Notes: generated by a model from the sequence alone, not told the origin. 64,000 nt of DNA from Rhynchopus sp. YZ270_cl-10 (GCA_964035575.1 OZ037854.1:62001-126000); one strand, 5' to 3'. Numbered from the stretch's first letter, positions 50,963 to 61,352 are shown. Numbers and translations: made by a program.

Positions 50963-52264
50963 CTACATACACGCTTTATCCGTTAAGAAGACTGCAAGAA
51001 CAACCCGAACCGGGCCCTCCCCTGATGCCTTTGCCTTGCGGTAGAGCATGAGCACCCTGCCTGCTTGTGGAGAGAAGTGGATGTTGAAGTCCGCCTCTGT
51101 TGCAGCTGCAGGCACCCGTGGGAAGACAAGGGCAAGGTGTGGGTGCGAGAGCAGGCGCTCCTCTGCTATGTCGTTGGGGTCTTTGCTGAGCCTGCACCAC
51201 TCCGAGCAGACAGTGCGCGGCACGTATGCGGAGGAGGTGATCTTCACGTTGCAGGAGCGCTTCGGTTCACGGTCCACACTCGCCACGTTCATGTTGTAGT
51301 ATAGTCCTAGCTCGTGCACGATGCCGCGCTTCTGTCTGTTCATCGCAGGCAGCATCTTCGAGGCAGTGCGTGTTGTGATCATTTCCCGAAACGTGCGTTC
51401 AATATGCGTGATATGCGCCAACCCCGCCGCACTCTTGCAGTGTAAGTACAGCGCCCTGCTGTACCACACATTGCGTGGTGCCTGCTGCACCTTCTTTGCG
51501 GTGTGCGCCACCATGTTCGCGTAGCTTGGTGCTGCCTTCGCTGTGATGCCCATCACTGCGCGTGGCGGTGCTGTCGGCCGTGTGCGTGGTGGTGAGTGTG
51601 CAGGCGCTGTCTGCGGCACACCACCAACAGGGGTGCGGGTCACAACCGTCAATGTCTTGTCCGCACTCTTCTTCTCCTTCGACCCGAGCACCGGGAAGTC
51701 GTCGAGATTCGCTGTCGCATGCGGGAGCTGAGCCTGCGCCTGCTCCTGCTGGTACTGCTGGTACGCACCCTTCCCCTTGACACCCTTCTTCCCACCACCA
51801 CGACCACCCTTGCCGTACTCTTGGTACTGCGAATGCTGGTACGGCACATACTGCTGAGGGGGCTGCTCTGACCCCTCTGCGGGCCAATCCATTTCGCCCG
51901 CATTATGCTGTGTCGGGGCTTCTGCACCACTTTGCCCTATGCTATATCCAGAGAAGAAACGGAGGACGTCTTCGTCGGGGCGATGGTGGTGGTGGTGGTG
52001 CTGTGGTACTGCATACTGACTCTCCGGCAAGCCTGCGTACCCACCCCCCGGCAAAGCGCTATGCGGATGGGGCATATACCCATCATCAAACCCATGGTAC
52101 TGCTGCATCTGCTGCACCTGCTGCATCTCACCATACTGCTGGTACCCCTGCCCCCGCCCAGCCTGCCCTCGCCCTCCCCCAGCCCACTGTATCACCCCCG
52201 GAGAGGGGGAATGTGCGTTCTGCTGACCACCCTTCGCACCCTTCCCATATGCGTAGCTGGCCAT
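50963..52264 (-). CDS. R3H-domain RNA/DNA-binding protein
   Basis: 433 residues. The N-terminal 200 are Gln/Gly/Tyr/Pro-rich with KGGRGGGKKGVKGKG, typical of a disordered RNA-binding region. A DFPVLG motif at about 192 resembles those in RNA-associated low-complexity proteins. An R3H domain lies at about 290-345: LPAMNRQKRGIVHELGLYY, then EPKRSCNVKI, close to the form in NFX1-type proteins (R-x3-H present). The C-terminal about 90 residues are globular and unrecognised. R3H domains bind single-stranded nucleic acid, so a role in mRNA handling is likely, which fits organisms that control expression after transcription. There is no NFX1 zinc-finger array. Confidence 0.75.
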   Translation of the reverse strand: MASYAYGKGAKGGQQNAHSPSPGVIQWAGGGRGQAGRGQGYQQYGEMQQVQQMQQYHGFDDGYMPHPHSALPGGGYAGLPESQYAVPQHHHHHHRPDEDVLRFFSGYSIGQSGAEAPTQHNAGEMDWPAEGSEQPPQQYVPYQHSQYQEYGKGGRGGGKKGVKGKGAYQQYQQEQAQAQLPHATANLDDFPVLGSKEKKSADKTLTVVTRTPVGGVPQTAPAHSPPRTRPTAPPRAVMGITAKAAPSYANMVAHTAKKVQQAPRNVWYSRALYLHCKSAAGLAHITHIERTFREMITTRTASKMLPAMNRQKRGIVHELGLYYNMNVASVDREPKRSCNVKITSSAYVPRTVCSEWCRLSKDPNDIAEERLLSHPHLALVFPRVPAAATEADFNIHFSPQAGRVLMLYRKAKASGEGPVRVVLAVFLTDKACM

Positions 52265-52873
52265 TGAGAGGGGGGTGAGTAAGATCTCAAGCGAGCTCTC
52301 CCAACGGTTGTTTGTGTACGGGGAGGCTGGGAAAAGGGATGGTGTTTTTTGAGGGGGTTATGTGAGAGGCGGAAGTATGCGAAGGCATTGCCATAGAAGG
52401 TTGATGTGTGGGGAACATGTGGGACAGAGTGAAACAGAGGGCCAGTCTCACAGATGCGCTGTCCAAGAAACGCCACCATCCCGTTTCTCTCTTCCTCTTC
52501 ATCGGGGATATGGCTGTACTGTGCGTACATAACCCGCAAGGTGGTCAACAACATGACCCTTATCACATCCTCGAAGAACACCCAAGTCTACAAAGGGTTG
52601 ATACTCAAGGGTGCACGGTGTGTACCCCCGCAAAAGTTATTGCTTCTTGAGAGGAGACAAAACCGGTAGTGATGGGGGGAAAATAAATTGGCTTTTTTTT
52701 GGATATCGTTGTTTTTTTTGTGTTTTTTTGTGTTTGTGCTTTTTTTCCTTTGGTTTTCTTCTCGACCAAAAAAAAAAAGAAAAAGAAAAAGAAAGATGAT
52801 ATGAACATAAGCCTGTCGTGCTTAGTCACCTTACCCCGAAAAAAAGAAGGGGGGGAAGAAAGAAAAAAAAAAC
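52265..52873. other. Intergenic DNA with a family 2 element
   Basis: AT-rich with long homopolymers. The family 2 element at 52792-52830 is the only structured feature noted. No gene seen. Confidence 0.45.
52792..52830 (-). repeat. Family 2 hairpin element
   Basis: The minus strand begins GTGACTAAGCACGACAGGC after GGGTAAG, continues CTTATGTTCATATCATC and a long CT-rich tract, then GGTCGAGAAG. Confidence 0.65.
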
Positions 52874-53322
52874 TCATTGTGCAAAGCAAACGCGTAAAAA
52901 GAAAGCATTTTCTATGTTCTTTGTGTGGTGTGTTTTTTTTTTTTTTTTTTTTTTTTGAAAACTTGGTTGTATTAGTGTAGCCACCCTAGAGTGTGCTCCA
53001 CTATATTTTTTGCTTTATTTACCACCTGGAATAGGTGCCCCTCCCCCCCTTTGCTCCCCCCTGCCCCCCGCTACGGAAAGGAGTTTTTTTCAAAAACAAA
53101 AAAACAAAAACAAATAATTGCTATCGGGGGGAAAAAAGCGGGGTGTACTGTGGATATCTTGATGGGTGTAGAGGCGGGCTCGGCGTGTTCCAGCTCGTAG
53201 TCATCCACAGGCTTCGATACATCGTTGGAGGAGGAGTGCGGAGGGAACATAAAATTCACAGACGAAAACTCGTCGTCAATCACACCAGACGCATCAGTAC
53301 CACCCAGCAAAGCGGCAGGATG
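52874..53322 (-). CDS. Possible three-exon 3' end of an intron-containing gene
   Basis: Proposed exons 53149-53322, 53023-53070 and 52874-52918, all phase 0, ending in TGA. The first encodes HPAALLGGTDASGVIDDEFS and a Pro/Ser/Glu-rich continuation to TPIKIST, with good coding composition. The second is Gly-rich; the third ends NIENAFFLRVCFAQ. Introns start GTACAC and GTAAAT and end CCGTAG and ACAAAG. A family 1 element lies 21 bases after the second donor, as in trpA. No ATG is found for the first exon and no family is recognised. Splice choices are mine and unproven. Confidence 0.3.
52957..53002 (-). repeat. Family 1 hairpin element
   Basis: The minus strand has TATAGTGGAGCACACTCTAG, GGTGGCTACACTAATACAAC and CAAGTTTTC before an A run of more than 20. 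It is preceded by GTAAATAAAGC, a plausible donor at the same spacing as in trpA. Confidence 0.7.
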
Positions 53323-53410
53323 CTATGGTGGTTTCGAAAATCGGGCGGCAGGGTTTTCCACAGCACACCCCGTTTTTTTCTTAGCAATTAGTTGTTCTTG
53401 TTGTTGTTTT

Positions 53411-53663
53411 CCACACACCTTCCTTCAACCCCTGCAGGATCAGTTGTATATTTTGAAACCTGAAAGAACACATTCCAAGGGATCAAATTAAAAAGGGTCC
53501 GTATTTGCATTTTTGGGATCCCTGCAGTGGTCGATGTTGAAAATCGGACAATTTTTGACACAATAAATTTTGGAAAATATGAGCCCGGTCACTAACAGGT
53601 GGGGCATTTTCGGCCAAAAATTTTACTGGGTTGTGACCCGCAGGGGTTGAAGGAAGGTTGTGG
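53411..53663. mobile_element. 253-bp inverted-repeat element
   Basis: Ends CCACACACCTTCCTTCAACC and the near mirror finishing AGGAAGGTTGTGG, about 27 bp each with a few mismatches. The interior has no coding frame. Target repeats are unclear. Confidence 0.6.
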
Positions 53664-54890
53664 GAAAATGGTTTCTCGTTGACTGAACAAATAAGGAAAA
53701 GATGAAAAATAAGGTATAAAAAAAAAACAAAACAAAAATACTCAAAATTTTGCGGATTTCTCTAGGGGGTGGGGTGGTTGGGTAGTGTTGGCTGTATTAT
53801 GTATGATGGGAAATTATCACAATACAGCAACCACTAGTGGGAAGGGTGGTGGTGGGTTGCTTGGGGGGGGGGTTTTTTTTTGTTCTGTTATTTATTTATT
53901 TTTGATAAATTCTTGGATTAGTGTAGTTGCCTCGGTTGTGGGCCACAGTTGCGCAATCTCCACTTTCTTGTTTTTATAGTTGTATGTCATGTGTTGGTTT
54001 TTTGGGCTGGTAATCAGGTACTTATCACATCTTTGAGTGAGACGTAAAAAAACCAATTTCCCCCGATCCACACATCACAACACACGAGAAGGGGGGTTGT
54101 GGCACATTTTTAAATGTCAAAAAATACATTTTTTTGATAAATTCTTGGTTTCTTTGGCATCAAAAAAAAAAGGGGGGGTGCAAAAAAAGAATTCGAAAGC
54201 TTGCTATTTTTGCTTTGTGCTCTTTTGTTTTTCTTTTCTTTTCTTTTCGGGGTGTTTGTTCGTTTCTTCTTTTCTTGAAAAATTGATGACGTGTAGACAC
54301 CTCGCTTTTTTATTGTGTGAACTCCACGCCACCTTTTAGAGAAATTAAAAGGTTAACCCATGGGGGGAACATTTTGGGTCCCTTTTTTAGTTAAAAAACT
54401 CGCATTGACCCACTCCGGTGCGTACAAACAATATTGCGGAGACCCTTAATTAAGGCCGCTTCGTTTCCTCCGCAAAATCCGCAAAAAAAAAGAAAAAAAA
54501 GAAAAAAAAGAAAAAAAAGAAAAAGAAAAAAAGCAACTGGTACACATTAAGATACCTCACAACAAGACGTCTTGTCTCAGGGTAACATTTCTTTCTGAAA
54601 GAAAAAGGCTCGATTTTTTTTCCATTTGGTACTAATATTGTTCGTTTGCTGTTGTTGGTTTTTTTCGCATTTAAAAACAAAGTGTCCTAAATTAAGACAG
54701 TAAACTGTTTTGTAATCACACTGAAGGTCTTCGTATAGTTTATCCATACCAAAAGGTAACCGCTTTCCCGTTCAAAACTCAAGAAGCGAGAACGTTGAGG
54801 GGAAAAATAGAAATTTGAAAGTGCCAAACAAAAGACACAGGCACACTAAATATTGCTTTGTAGTGTACAAAGAAAATTGGAAATTGCAAT
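53664..54890. other. Gene-poor AT-rich DNA with degenerate family 1 elements
   Basis: Degenerate family 1 sequences lie near 53904-53967 (plus strand GATAAATTCTTGGATTAGTG) and 54280-54333 (GTGTAGACACCTCGC...GTGAACTCCACGCC). AAAGAAAA-type simple repeats lie near 54480-54535. No gene seen. Confidence 0.4.
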
Positions 54891-55188
54891 CAGGCACTCC
54901 GCTAGGTACTAAAGTTCTGTTGATTGTCAACAGAACTTTTTGAAAATGGGGAAAAAAAGAAAAAAAAAAAAAGTTCTGCTAAGTGGTTCAGACCCGTTCT
55001 ACCTGTCAAAAAATCTCAGGAGAAGAAGATCTGGAGAGGTGAGTGCTCAAACGTCCCAAAAAAGTCAAAATCGGGCGTTGGTAAAAAAAAAAGTTGCGTA
55101 CCGTGCGCCTGCGGCGCAAGCATGTACCCCACCAACGTGGACCATCAACAGAATATTTTCAAAATCGGATATCCTAGCGGAGAGTCTG
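54891..55188. mobile_element. 298-bp hAT-like element, copy 1
   Basis: Ends CAGGCACTCCGCTAGG and, mirrored, CCTAGCGGAGAGTCTG; perfect 8-bp target duplication ATTGCAAT (54883-54890, 55189-55196). Within it TTCTGTTGATTGTCAACAGAA forms a hairpin (19-base core plus ends), and the CCTGCGGCGCA module of the larger hAT-like elements is present. Close relative of 63042-63338. Confidence 0.85.
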
Positions 55189-55197
55189 ATTGCAATA

Positions 55198-55227
<30 letters not shown>

Positions 55228-55230
<3 letters not shown>

Positions 55231-55262
55231 CACTCTCGCTGATAGTGTACCTTTGGTATGAC
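55228..55262 (-). repeat. Family 4 element, partial
   Basis: The minus strand begins GGTACACTATCAGCGAGAG and loses the conserved CTTTGTATTTCAA tail to a T run (A run on the plus strand). Confidence 0.45.
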
Positions 55263-55302
55263 CGGGTTTTCACTCTCAAGAAAAATATTTAATTTACCAG
55301 CG

Positions 55303-55462
55303 TAGGTACACGACGGGACCCAGTGACAAGTCACACGTGAAATCGCATGTCATTTCACTTGTCACTTGTCACTCAAAAAAGTTACTTGTCATGCTGATGA
55401 CAAGTGATTTACTTGTCACCTTTTTCACTTGTCACTTGTCACTGGGTCCCGTCGTGTACCTA
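55303..55462. mobile_element. 160-bp palindromic element
   Basis: Ends TAGGTACACGACGGGACCCA and its exact mirror; TA at both extremes fits a TA target site. The interior is built from CACTTGTCACTTGTCAC repeats in both orientations. Confidence 0.75.
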
Positions 55463-56096
55463 TTATTATCGGGGAGGAGGGGGTAAAAGTATGTATTTTG
55501 CATCATTGGCTACAGTTCTGGTTTCTTTGGGGGGTTTTTTGAAGCCAAATCCTTCAATGAAGAGTTTCTCTGAATTTAGATTGGGGGGGTTTGGGTTTGG
55601 GGAGAAGGGCTTGGGGGGTATCTCGCAACGTATTTTCTTTCCTCGCAAAGAAAAAAAAAAAAGGTAAAAAAATAGCCTACAGTGTGGAAGTAAAAAATAC
55701 CAAGGATGATACAAAAAAAAAGTCATTTTTTTTGTCAGCCTTTGACATTTTTTTTTCATTTAATCGCACGTAGTTTTTTTTTTGTTTCTTCCCTTTTGGT
55801 ATAGCGTATTCTTGTTCGAAGTAGCTTTTAGGGGGGTTTGAGTAGTTTTGTGGGGTAATATGATAGTGGATTATACTTACACTTCAGTCAATGAGCGGAC
55901 TAACAGGATGTCAAAAAAACTTTTTTATTTTGATAAATAGACTACTATCAGGGGATAGCAGTCACTCAACAGGATCTCAAAAAAACACAATTATCAAAAA
56001 AAAACAACCAGTTGGGGGGGGAGGGTACTGTGGGACTTCATAGCGTAACAAACCAAAAAAAAAAACGAGCAAAGAGAGAGAAAGAAAGAGAAAATA

Positions 56097-56134
56097 GTCA
56101 AATGAACCTAAGCCTCACATTGCTTGGTTGCTCT
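56097..56134 (-). repeat. Family 2 hairpin element without GT start
   Basis: The minus strand reads GAGCAACCAAGCAATGTGAGG, CTTAGGTTCATTTGAC, then CT-rich tract. The hairpin and tail are kept but the GTGAC start is GAGCAAC, so a working donor is unlikely here. Confidence 0.5.
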
Positions 56135-56159
56135 TAACCTATTGAACACCATTAAGAAG

Positions 56160-56240
56160 GGTTTTATTGTTGTAGTTTCGTTGTGTCGACAAATCGCCGA
56201 GTAATCCCACCAGGTGGGAGAATTCGGGTCTGTACTCAAT
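56160..56240 (-). repeat. Family 5 element with long hairpin
   Basis: The minus strand begins GTACAGACCCGAATTC, has the perfect stem TCCCACC/GGTGGGA inside CCGA/TCGG, then GCGATTTGTCGACACAAC and a tail to TTCAATAG. Confidence 0.6.
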
Positions 56241-56426
56241 GTTGGCCGAAGCGTTTGTACTACGGAAGGTACTACGCCGTTCGTCCTTAACCCCCCCTTT
56301 TTTTTTGTCGTTTTTTTTGATAATAAAGCCTTCCTTATTTTTCACTCTTGGTATCAAAATAGGAAGAGAAAATGAAAACAGTTGCATACAGATCGCAACT
56401 TATGTACAAAAAAACAAAATTTTTGA

Positions 56427-56464
56427 CTTGAAAATACAAAGCCCTCTCTGTGACAGTGTACTTA
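56427..56464 (-). repeat. Family 4 element
   Basis: The minus strand begins GTACACTGTCACAGAGAGGG and continues CTTTGTATTTTCAAG. Confidence 0.6.
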
Positions 56465-56595
56465 AAGGAAAGCTGAAAGGAATGAATGCGCCTTGCGTGC
56501 GTACACATATCTTTGAAAGAAAAATTCGTCGCGATTATTTTCTACAACATAGCACAAAAGAAAATAACATATGGGGTGATTTTCCCATTTTTTTT

Positions 56596-56644
56596 GAAAC
56601 TTGGTTTGGATTAGTGTAGACCCAGGAGGAGATGAGCTCCACTA
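56596..56644 (-). repeat. Family 1 hairpin element
   Basis: The minus strand has AATAGTGGAGCTCATCTCC, GGGTCTACACTAATCC and AAACCAAGTTTC. The loop differs from the consensus; the stem is retained. Confidence 0.6.
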
Positions 56645-57239
56645 TTTACAATACGGGCCTTGCGTTAAACAGAAAATGATTGGTTCATATACTATCTATT
56701 CTACTAGAATAGAAGGTATAATAGGGTCTAAATGTACCCAAGAAAATGAAGAGAAAAAAAAATGTGATGCTGGCAAGTGTCTCACATGCTTCTTTGACGC
56801 TCCTCGGGAATATCGAACCCCCCTGGAGTGTTGCACTTTTGGCAGTTGCTGTACAGGAAAAAAATTGTGAGAGTGGTGCAACTTTTTTTCCAGGCGGATA
56901 CTGTGATTTTGGGGTGACGGGCAGGGGGGAAAGTTATGAAGGAAAAAATGTTTTACAAGGGGGAAAAAAAGTTATGAAGAGGGAGCCTATTCCTCGCAAC
57001 CAAAATATGTTTTAACCCGCGGGGATAATACATATTTTTTCTCCTTAGTAAGCGACCGTTATACACTCATATTTTTCCAAAAATATAAGTCGTTGAAAAA
57101 TTGCTCCAGCTGAACGTGAAAATAACACTTTTCAAGGTTCAACGTGCGGACCTCCCTATAGGTATGGGCCCTACAGCCCCCTCCCACATCTTTCCTATAG
57201 AACCCTTCATAGCTTTTTCCCATACACTTTCTACATAAC

Positions 57240-57295
57240 TTTTTTGTTGTGTCGACAATCACCTGCTAGTGCAGGATCTGTACTGTACTGTAGTT
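57240..57295 (-). repeat. Family 5 element
   Basis: The minus strand begins GTACAGATCCTGCACTAG, with stem CCTGC/GCAGG, then GTGATTGTCGACACAAC and AAAAAAG. Confidence 0.6.
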
Positions 57296-57306
57296 TTTTT
57301 TTTTTT

Positions 57307-58520
57307 GGGCAAATTGCGATAACACGTATACTTTTTGTTTCCATTTGCGATAACACGTACACAAAAAGTATACGTGTTATCGCGAAAAAGTGTACGTGTT
57401 ATCGCGAAAAGTGGTCAAAAAAGTATACGTGTTATCGCGAACAAAAATGTACGTGTTTCCTTCTTCTAAGGTGCTCGCTCTCCATACCTAGACCCTCGAT
57501 TTTTTTTTTTTTTGGGCCCCAAAAATGGCTAATTTCGACGATTTGAGGCCATTCAAAGCAAAATTTGGCACTTTTGAGCATCTGTGGGGGTCTAGAACGC
57601 GGTTGCGAGCACCCCGTTTTTTAGCGAAATATGTACGTGTTATCGCGAAAAGTGTTCAAAAAAATGTACGTGTGACATTCAGAAGACAGGGTCTGGTGGT
57701 AAATTTTGCGTATCCCTCTGTGTGGGTCACTCACACTTGCGGTCATGTGCCACTGCGTGGGTCTGGGAACCAGACTTACGTACTTAAGGTGCACGAACAC
57801 AGGGTCTGGTGGTAAATTTTGCGTAGTACTGCGACGTGGTACTGCGTGGGTCTGGGAATATGGGTACCTGGGTACAGGATATTTGTTGTCAAAGACATCT
57901 TCCACCATGCATTGAGGAGGGTAAGACAGTGGTCGCAGTTTGTACTTGATAGCATTACAACATTTAACTTCTCCACGGGGGTCTTGGGCCGTTCATTCGG
58001 TTATACCTTGACTAGCGGAAGAGGCCTTTTTGGTCTCTAGAATATCCGGTCTTCCCGAACGGAGGCACACTTTGTGTGTTACTACGACCTGGCAACTTCC
58101 AGCAGTAGGTTAAGTAATCTTTCTTGTAAATTGTTGGATCATTATCTCCTCAGTGCATGAATGCCCCACGTGACTGGACACTTTTGTGTTTGTCATGTGG
58201 AGCTGTGGTTGCTCTTTCACGACTTTTTTCCTTGTACACAGTGTACCCAGTACCCAGTGCCCTGTCACGACTTTTTCCGTGACAAAAAGTTTGGTTTCCT
58301 TGACAAACCAGGTACCTGGGTACCTGGGTACCTGGGTACCTGGGTACCTGGGTACCTGGGTACCTGGGTACCTGGGTACCTGGGTACCTGGGTACCTGGG
58401 AAAACACGTACGTTTTTGTTCGCGAAAACACGTACACTTTTTCGCGATAACACGTATACTTTTTGTGTACGTGTTATCGCAAATCGAAAAAAAAAGTATA
58501 CGTGTTATCGCAATTTACCC
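57307..58520. mobile_element. 1.2-kb inverted-repeat element built of GATAACACGTA units
   Basis: Ends GGGCAAATTGCGATAACACG and the mirror ending CGCAATTTACCC. Each end holds three to five units of GTACGTGTTATCGCG in both orientations across about 110 bp. A further isolated unit is near 57640. The interior includes the 8-bp minisatellite at 58313 and a duplicated GTGGTAAATTTTGCGTA. No transposase. Confidence 0.75.
58313..58400. repeat. Minisatellite, 11 perfect units of TACCTGGG
   Basis: 88 bp of exact 8-bp repeats inside the element at 57307. The lack of any mismatch implies recent expansion or active slippage. Confidence 0.95.
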
Positions 58521-58697
58521 TTTTTTTTTTTGGTTTTCAAAAAATCTGGCGGGCGATAAAACAGTAACCGGGCTGGAAAAAAGTTGCACTACCCTTCTGG
58601 GATATTCAGATACTTTCGATTCATATGGAATAGATAGCCTGGGGGTGTACCAGGTACTCCCTTTATTTTTGTTTGTTAGGTTGATATGTTTTTTTTT

Positions 58698-58743
58698 GAA
58701 AACTTGGTTGTATTAGTGTAGACACCCGAGGATGAACTCCACT
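58698..58743 (-). repeat. Family 1 hairpin element
   Basis: The minus strand reads AGTGGAGTTCATCCTCGGG, TGTCTACACTAATACAACC and AAGTTTTC, the same loop as the trpA copy. Confidence 0.7.
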
Positions 58744-59316
58744 TTTTTTTTTTGGTTTTTCGTTTGAAGCTCAGAGCGAGACGGTTAAAAGGGGACGTAG
58801 ATAGAGAGAAGAAAAACATAAAAAAAGGATAGAGGAACATTGTAATAGAAAAAGGGAAGGAAAAAAGGAAGAAAAGAAAAAAAAGAAGGAAAAAAAAAAA
58901 ACAACAAAACCATAAGAGGGGGAGAGCCTTGAAAAGATGGAGGTACCTTGACATGGTGCAACCATCCCATTTTCTTTACATCAGTTACATGGAAGGTACT
59001 GTCCATTATATGTTCATGAAATAACTGTACACACCTTGATAGTCACGTAGTAACTTGAGTAAAAAGGAAGGAAAATGAGGGGGAAAAAAAAAAGAGAAAA
59101 ATTGGTGATATAACCTAAGCCTCACCAAGAGAAAAAAAAATCCCCTTTTTTTGTAATTTTAAAGTGGGATAAAAAGATGTTGTGGGATACACAAAAAAAA
59201 AAAAAAAAAAAGAAAAAAACGCAGAAAGAAAACTTGAACAGGAAAAACCCTGCGAAAGGGAGAAGAGAGAATGGAAACGAACAGTAATATTTTCATTCAA
59301 AACACGTAAAACACCT

Positions 59317-59400
59317 GTTATTTTTGTCGACAATCGCCTAAGGACCCGCTTGGAGAACCTAGGGCCTGCACTCAATATTGGCCAAAGCCTTTGCACATTT
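59317..59400 (-). repeat. Family 5 element
   Basis: The minus strand begins GTGCAGGCCCTAGG, pairs CCTAGG with a CCTTAGG downstream, then GCGATTGTCGAC and AAAAATAACAG. Confidence 0.55.
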
Positions 59401-59704
59401 TTTTTGACTGGTCAGGGAGAGCGGGGGATGGAATTGTCAAATAGACTGTTGCTGTCACGCTGCATTTAACAACTTCCTTTAGTTTTTACCCCCGGTGTCG
59501 TATGACTGCATTTTCCATTCCAAAAGAAGAGAAAAACACAGAAAGGACGTTCAATGATACATCCTTTTTAAAAGAGAAAGCAAAATGGGGGGGTTTTTTT
59601 ATTACAATAGTGTCACCCTTAAAAGGGTAGGATGACTTTCAACCCGCAGAGATGAGACAAATAAAGAAAATGTTTGAAAAAAAAACAAAAATAAAAAAAA
59701 AATG

Positions 59705-59742
59705 CTGTAAGATGAACCCAAGCGTATCTTGGCAAATAGTAC
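59705..59742 (-). repeat. Family 2 hairpin element (alternative stem)
   Basis: The minus strand begins GTACTATTTGCCAAG; stem CCAAG/CTTGG replaces CTAAGC/GCTTAG, then GGTTCATCTTAC. A changed but still paired stem is a compensatory change. Confidence 0.55.
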
Positions 59743-60054
59743 GCTGAAGGATGAGGTGTGCTTCACATACACATTCTGAGAGGAAAATTGCTCGTTGATG
59801 TAAAATACAATGAAAAATATGACCCAACAGAAATACAAAAAAAAAAGAGAAAAAAAAGGTTGACCCCTGCATCATTTTCACTTTCGATCTGAATCAGAAT
59901 GTTGCTTTTTTTTTTTTTTTACTTTTTTTTTTATAGCAGGAACCCCCACAACTCACCTAACCTCTCACGGCCGATGAAGCTTTTGCTTTAGTTTCTCTTT
60001 ACTAACAAAGAAACAGAGAAAGAAAACTTGATGCAAGAGAGGAAGGCTGGTGCC

Positions 60055-60174
60055 TAATGGTGGCAGTATTGTGATGGGAGCCCATTGGAATACGCAAAAT
60101 ACATCAAAATACACGTGTATTTTGATGTATTTTGCGTATTCCAATGGGCTCCCATCACAATACTGCCACCATTA
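60055..60174. repeat. Perfect 120-bp palindrome
   Basis: Two 60-base arms are exact complements with no spacer; the centre is the CACGTG at 60112-60117. Outer ends are TAATGGTGGCAG and CTGCCACCATTA. No mismatch was found, so it is either very young or kept identical by conversion. Confidence 0.92.
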
Positions 60175-60301
60175 CTGCCCCTTAACGAATGAGATGGGGG
60201 GAAAGACTCACCTGGAACGGGAGAGAGAAGAGAGGGAAAAACTGCGTTTTTTTGGAGCATTGTCCTGTGTACTAGGTACTATTATCTGCAGTACTGCAAA
60301 T

Positions 60302-61352
60302 ATGGGAGCGTCCGCGAAAGACCCCCCCCTAAAGCTAACATCCATGCTTATTGGTATTTCACTAATTAAAATTTTGGTATTTTATAAGATTTTTTTTTAA
60401 AATGAACTCAGAGTTAAGTTTCTGAGTTCATAAAAAAAAAAATCGGTGAAAAATTCCGAGTAGGTATTAATTTAGATAGGAAAAGCTATGTCAACAGCTA
60501 TGTGTCCCCTTATTTTACCTGTAAATACTAAGGATATAGGAAGGAATTCAGTAATATCTGTCTCTAAACCCATTATCAAAAAGGGGGTAGGAAAGGGGGG
60601 TGGAGGCTTGTCGCCCCCTCCGAACACTCTAAATAGAGCGCGAAAGAGCTTCACGCTCCGGGTCGTCTGCGGCGACGTCGACTTTCTCGCAGAAAACCCC
60701 CTTTTTTGAGTGACCCTATTGACCTCCGTGATGAGTCTCTCCAAGAGTTACAGACAATTGTCCGCCTGTTCCTCCTCTTCCTCCTCCGTCTCGCTGTCAC
60801 TGTCCTCCTGAGGGTGTCGCTGATGCAACTACAGGAGTAGTAAACGGCGGACACCCCTTTTCTCCTGGTGGTGTCTTCTGCATATGGAGGGACATATGCT
60901 TCGAGCTACACACCTCGCGCATCCAGCTCCTCGCGCCCCACCCTTTGCCCCCCTGCCAGTGAACCCCTGCATACACCTGCAGCTCGGCGAAGTTTTTTAG
61001 GCCTCGGAAAGGCCGGGTTTTCAGCTCCTGAGCGAATGCTTTGGCTGCTGATTACATTTCCCCCTGTTGTGTTGTTCTATGGGTGGTTATATGGGTGTTT
61101 GTGAGGATTTCCTTGTATATCCTTAGTATTTACAGGTAAAATAAGGGGACACATAGCTGTTGACATAGCTTTTCCTATCTAAATTAATACCTACTCGGAA
61201 TTTTTCACCGTTTTTTTTTTTAATGAACTCAGAAACTTAACTCTGAGTTCATTAAAAAAAAAAATCTTATAAAATACCAAAATTTTAATTAGTGAAATAC
61301 CAATAAGCATGGATGTTAGCTTTAGGGGGGGGTCTTTCGCGGACGCTGCCAT
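60302..61352. mobile_element. 1.05-kb foldback element with about 240-bp inverted ends
   Basis: Ends ATGGGAGCGTCCGCGAAAGA and the mirror finishing CGCGGACGCTGCCAT. Arms run about 60302-60540 and 61110-61352 and include AACTCAGAGTTAAG hairpins. The middle (about 60600-61080) is markedly GC-rich, with a minus-strand Arg/Ser-rich frame of no recognisable family. Non-autonomous DNA transposon or carrier of captured sequence. Confidence 0.8.

Larger units (their letters stand above)
55463..57306. other. Gene-poor region with family 1, 2, 4 and 5 elements
   Basis: Family 2 at 56097, family 5 near 56160-56240 and 57240-57295, family 4 at 56427, family 1 at 56596. A minus-strand stretch just upstream of the first family 5 (GCTTCGGCCAACATTGAGT) is nearly repeated near 59375 upstream of another family 5 copy. 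Both would read A-x-A-N-I-E; whether this is exon or element is open. Confidence 0.45.
58521..60054. other. Gene-poor region with family 1, 2 and 5 elements
   Basis: Family 1 at 58698, a truncated family 2 near 59110, family 5 at 59317 and family 2 at 59705. Purine-rich simple sequence dominates elsewhere. No gene seen. Confidence 0.45.

Noticed and set aside
58313-58400. Possible CRISPR-like array
   Set aside because: Contiguous 8-bp units with no spacers: a minisatellite in a eukaryotic window.
60651-60854. Arg-rich frame in the foldback element as a gene
   Set aside because: Low-complexity Arg/Ser sequence driven by GC-rich repeats; no start context and no family resemblance.
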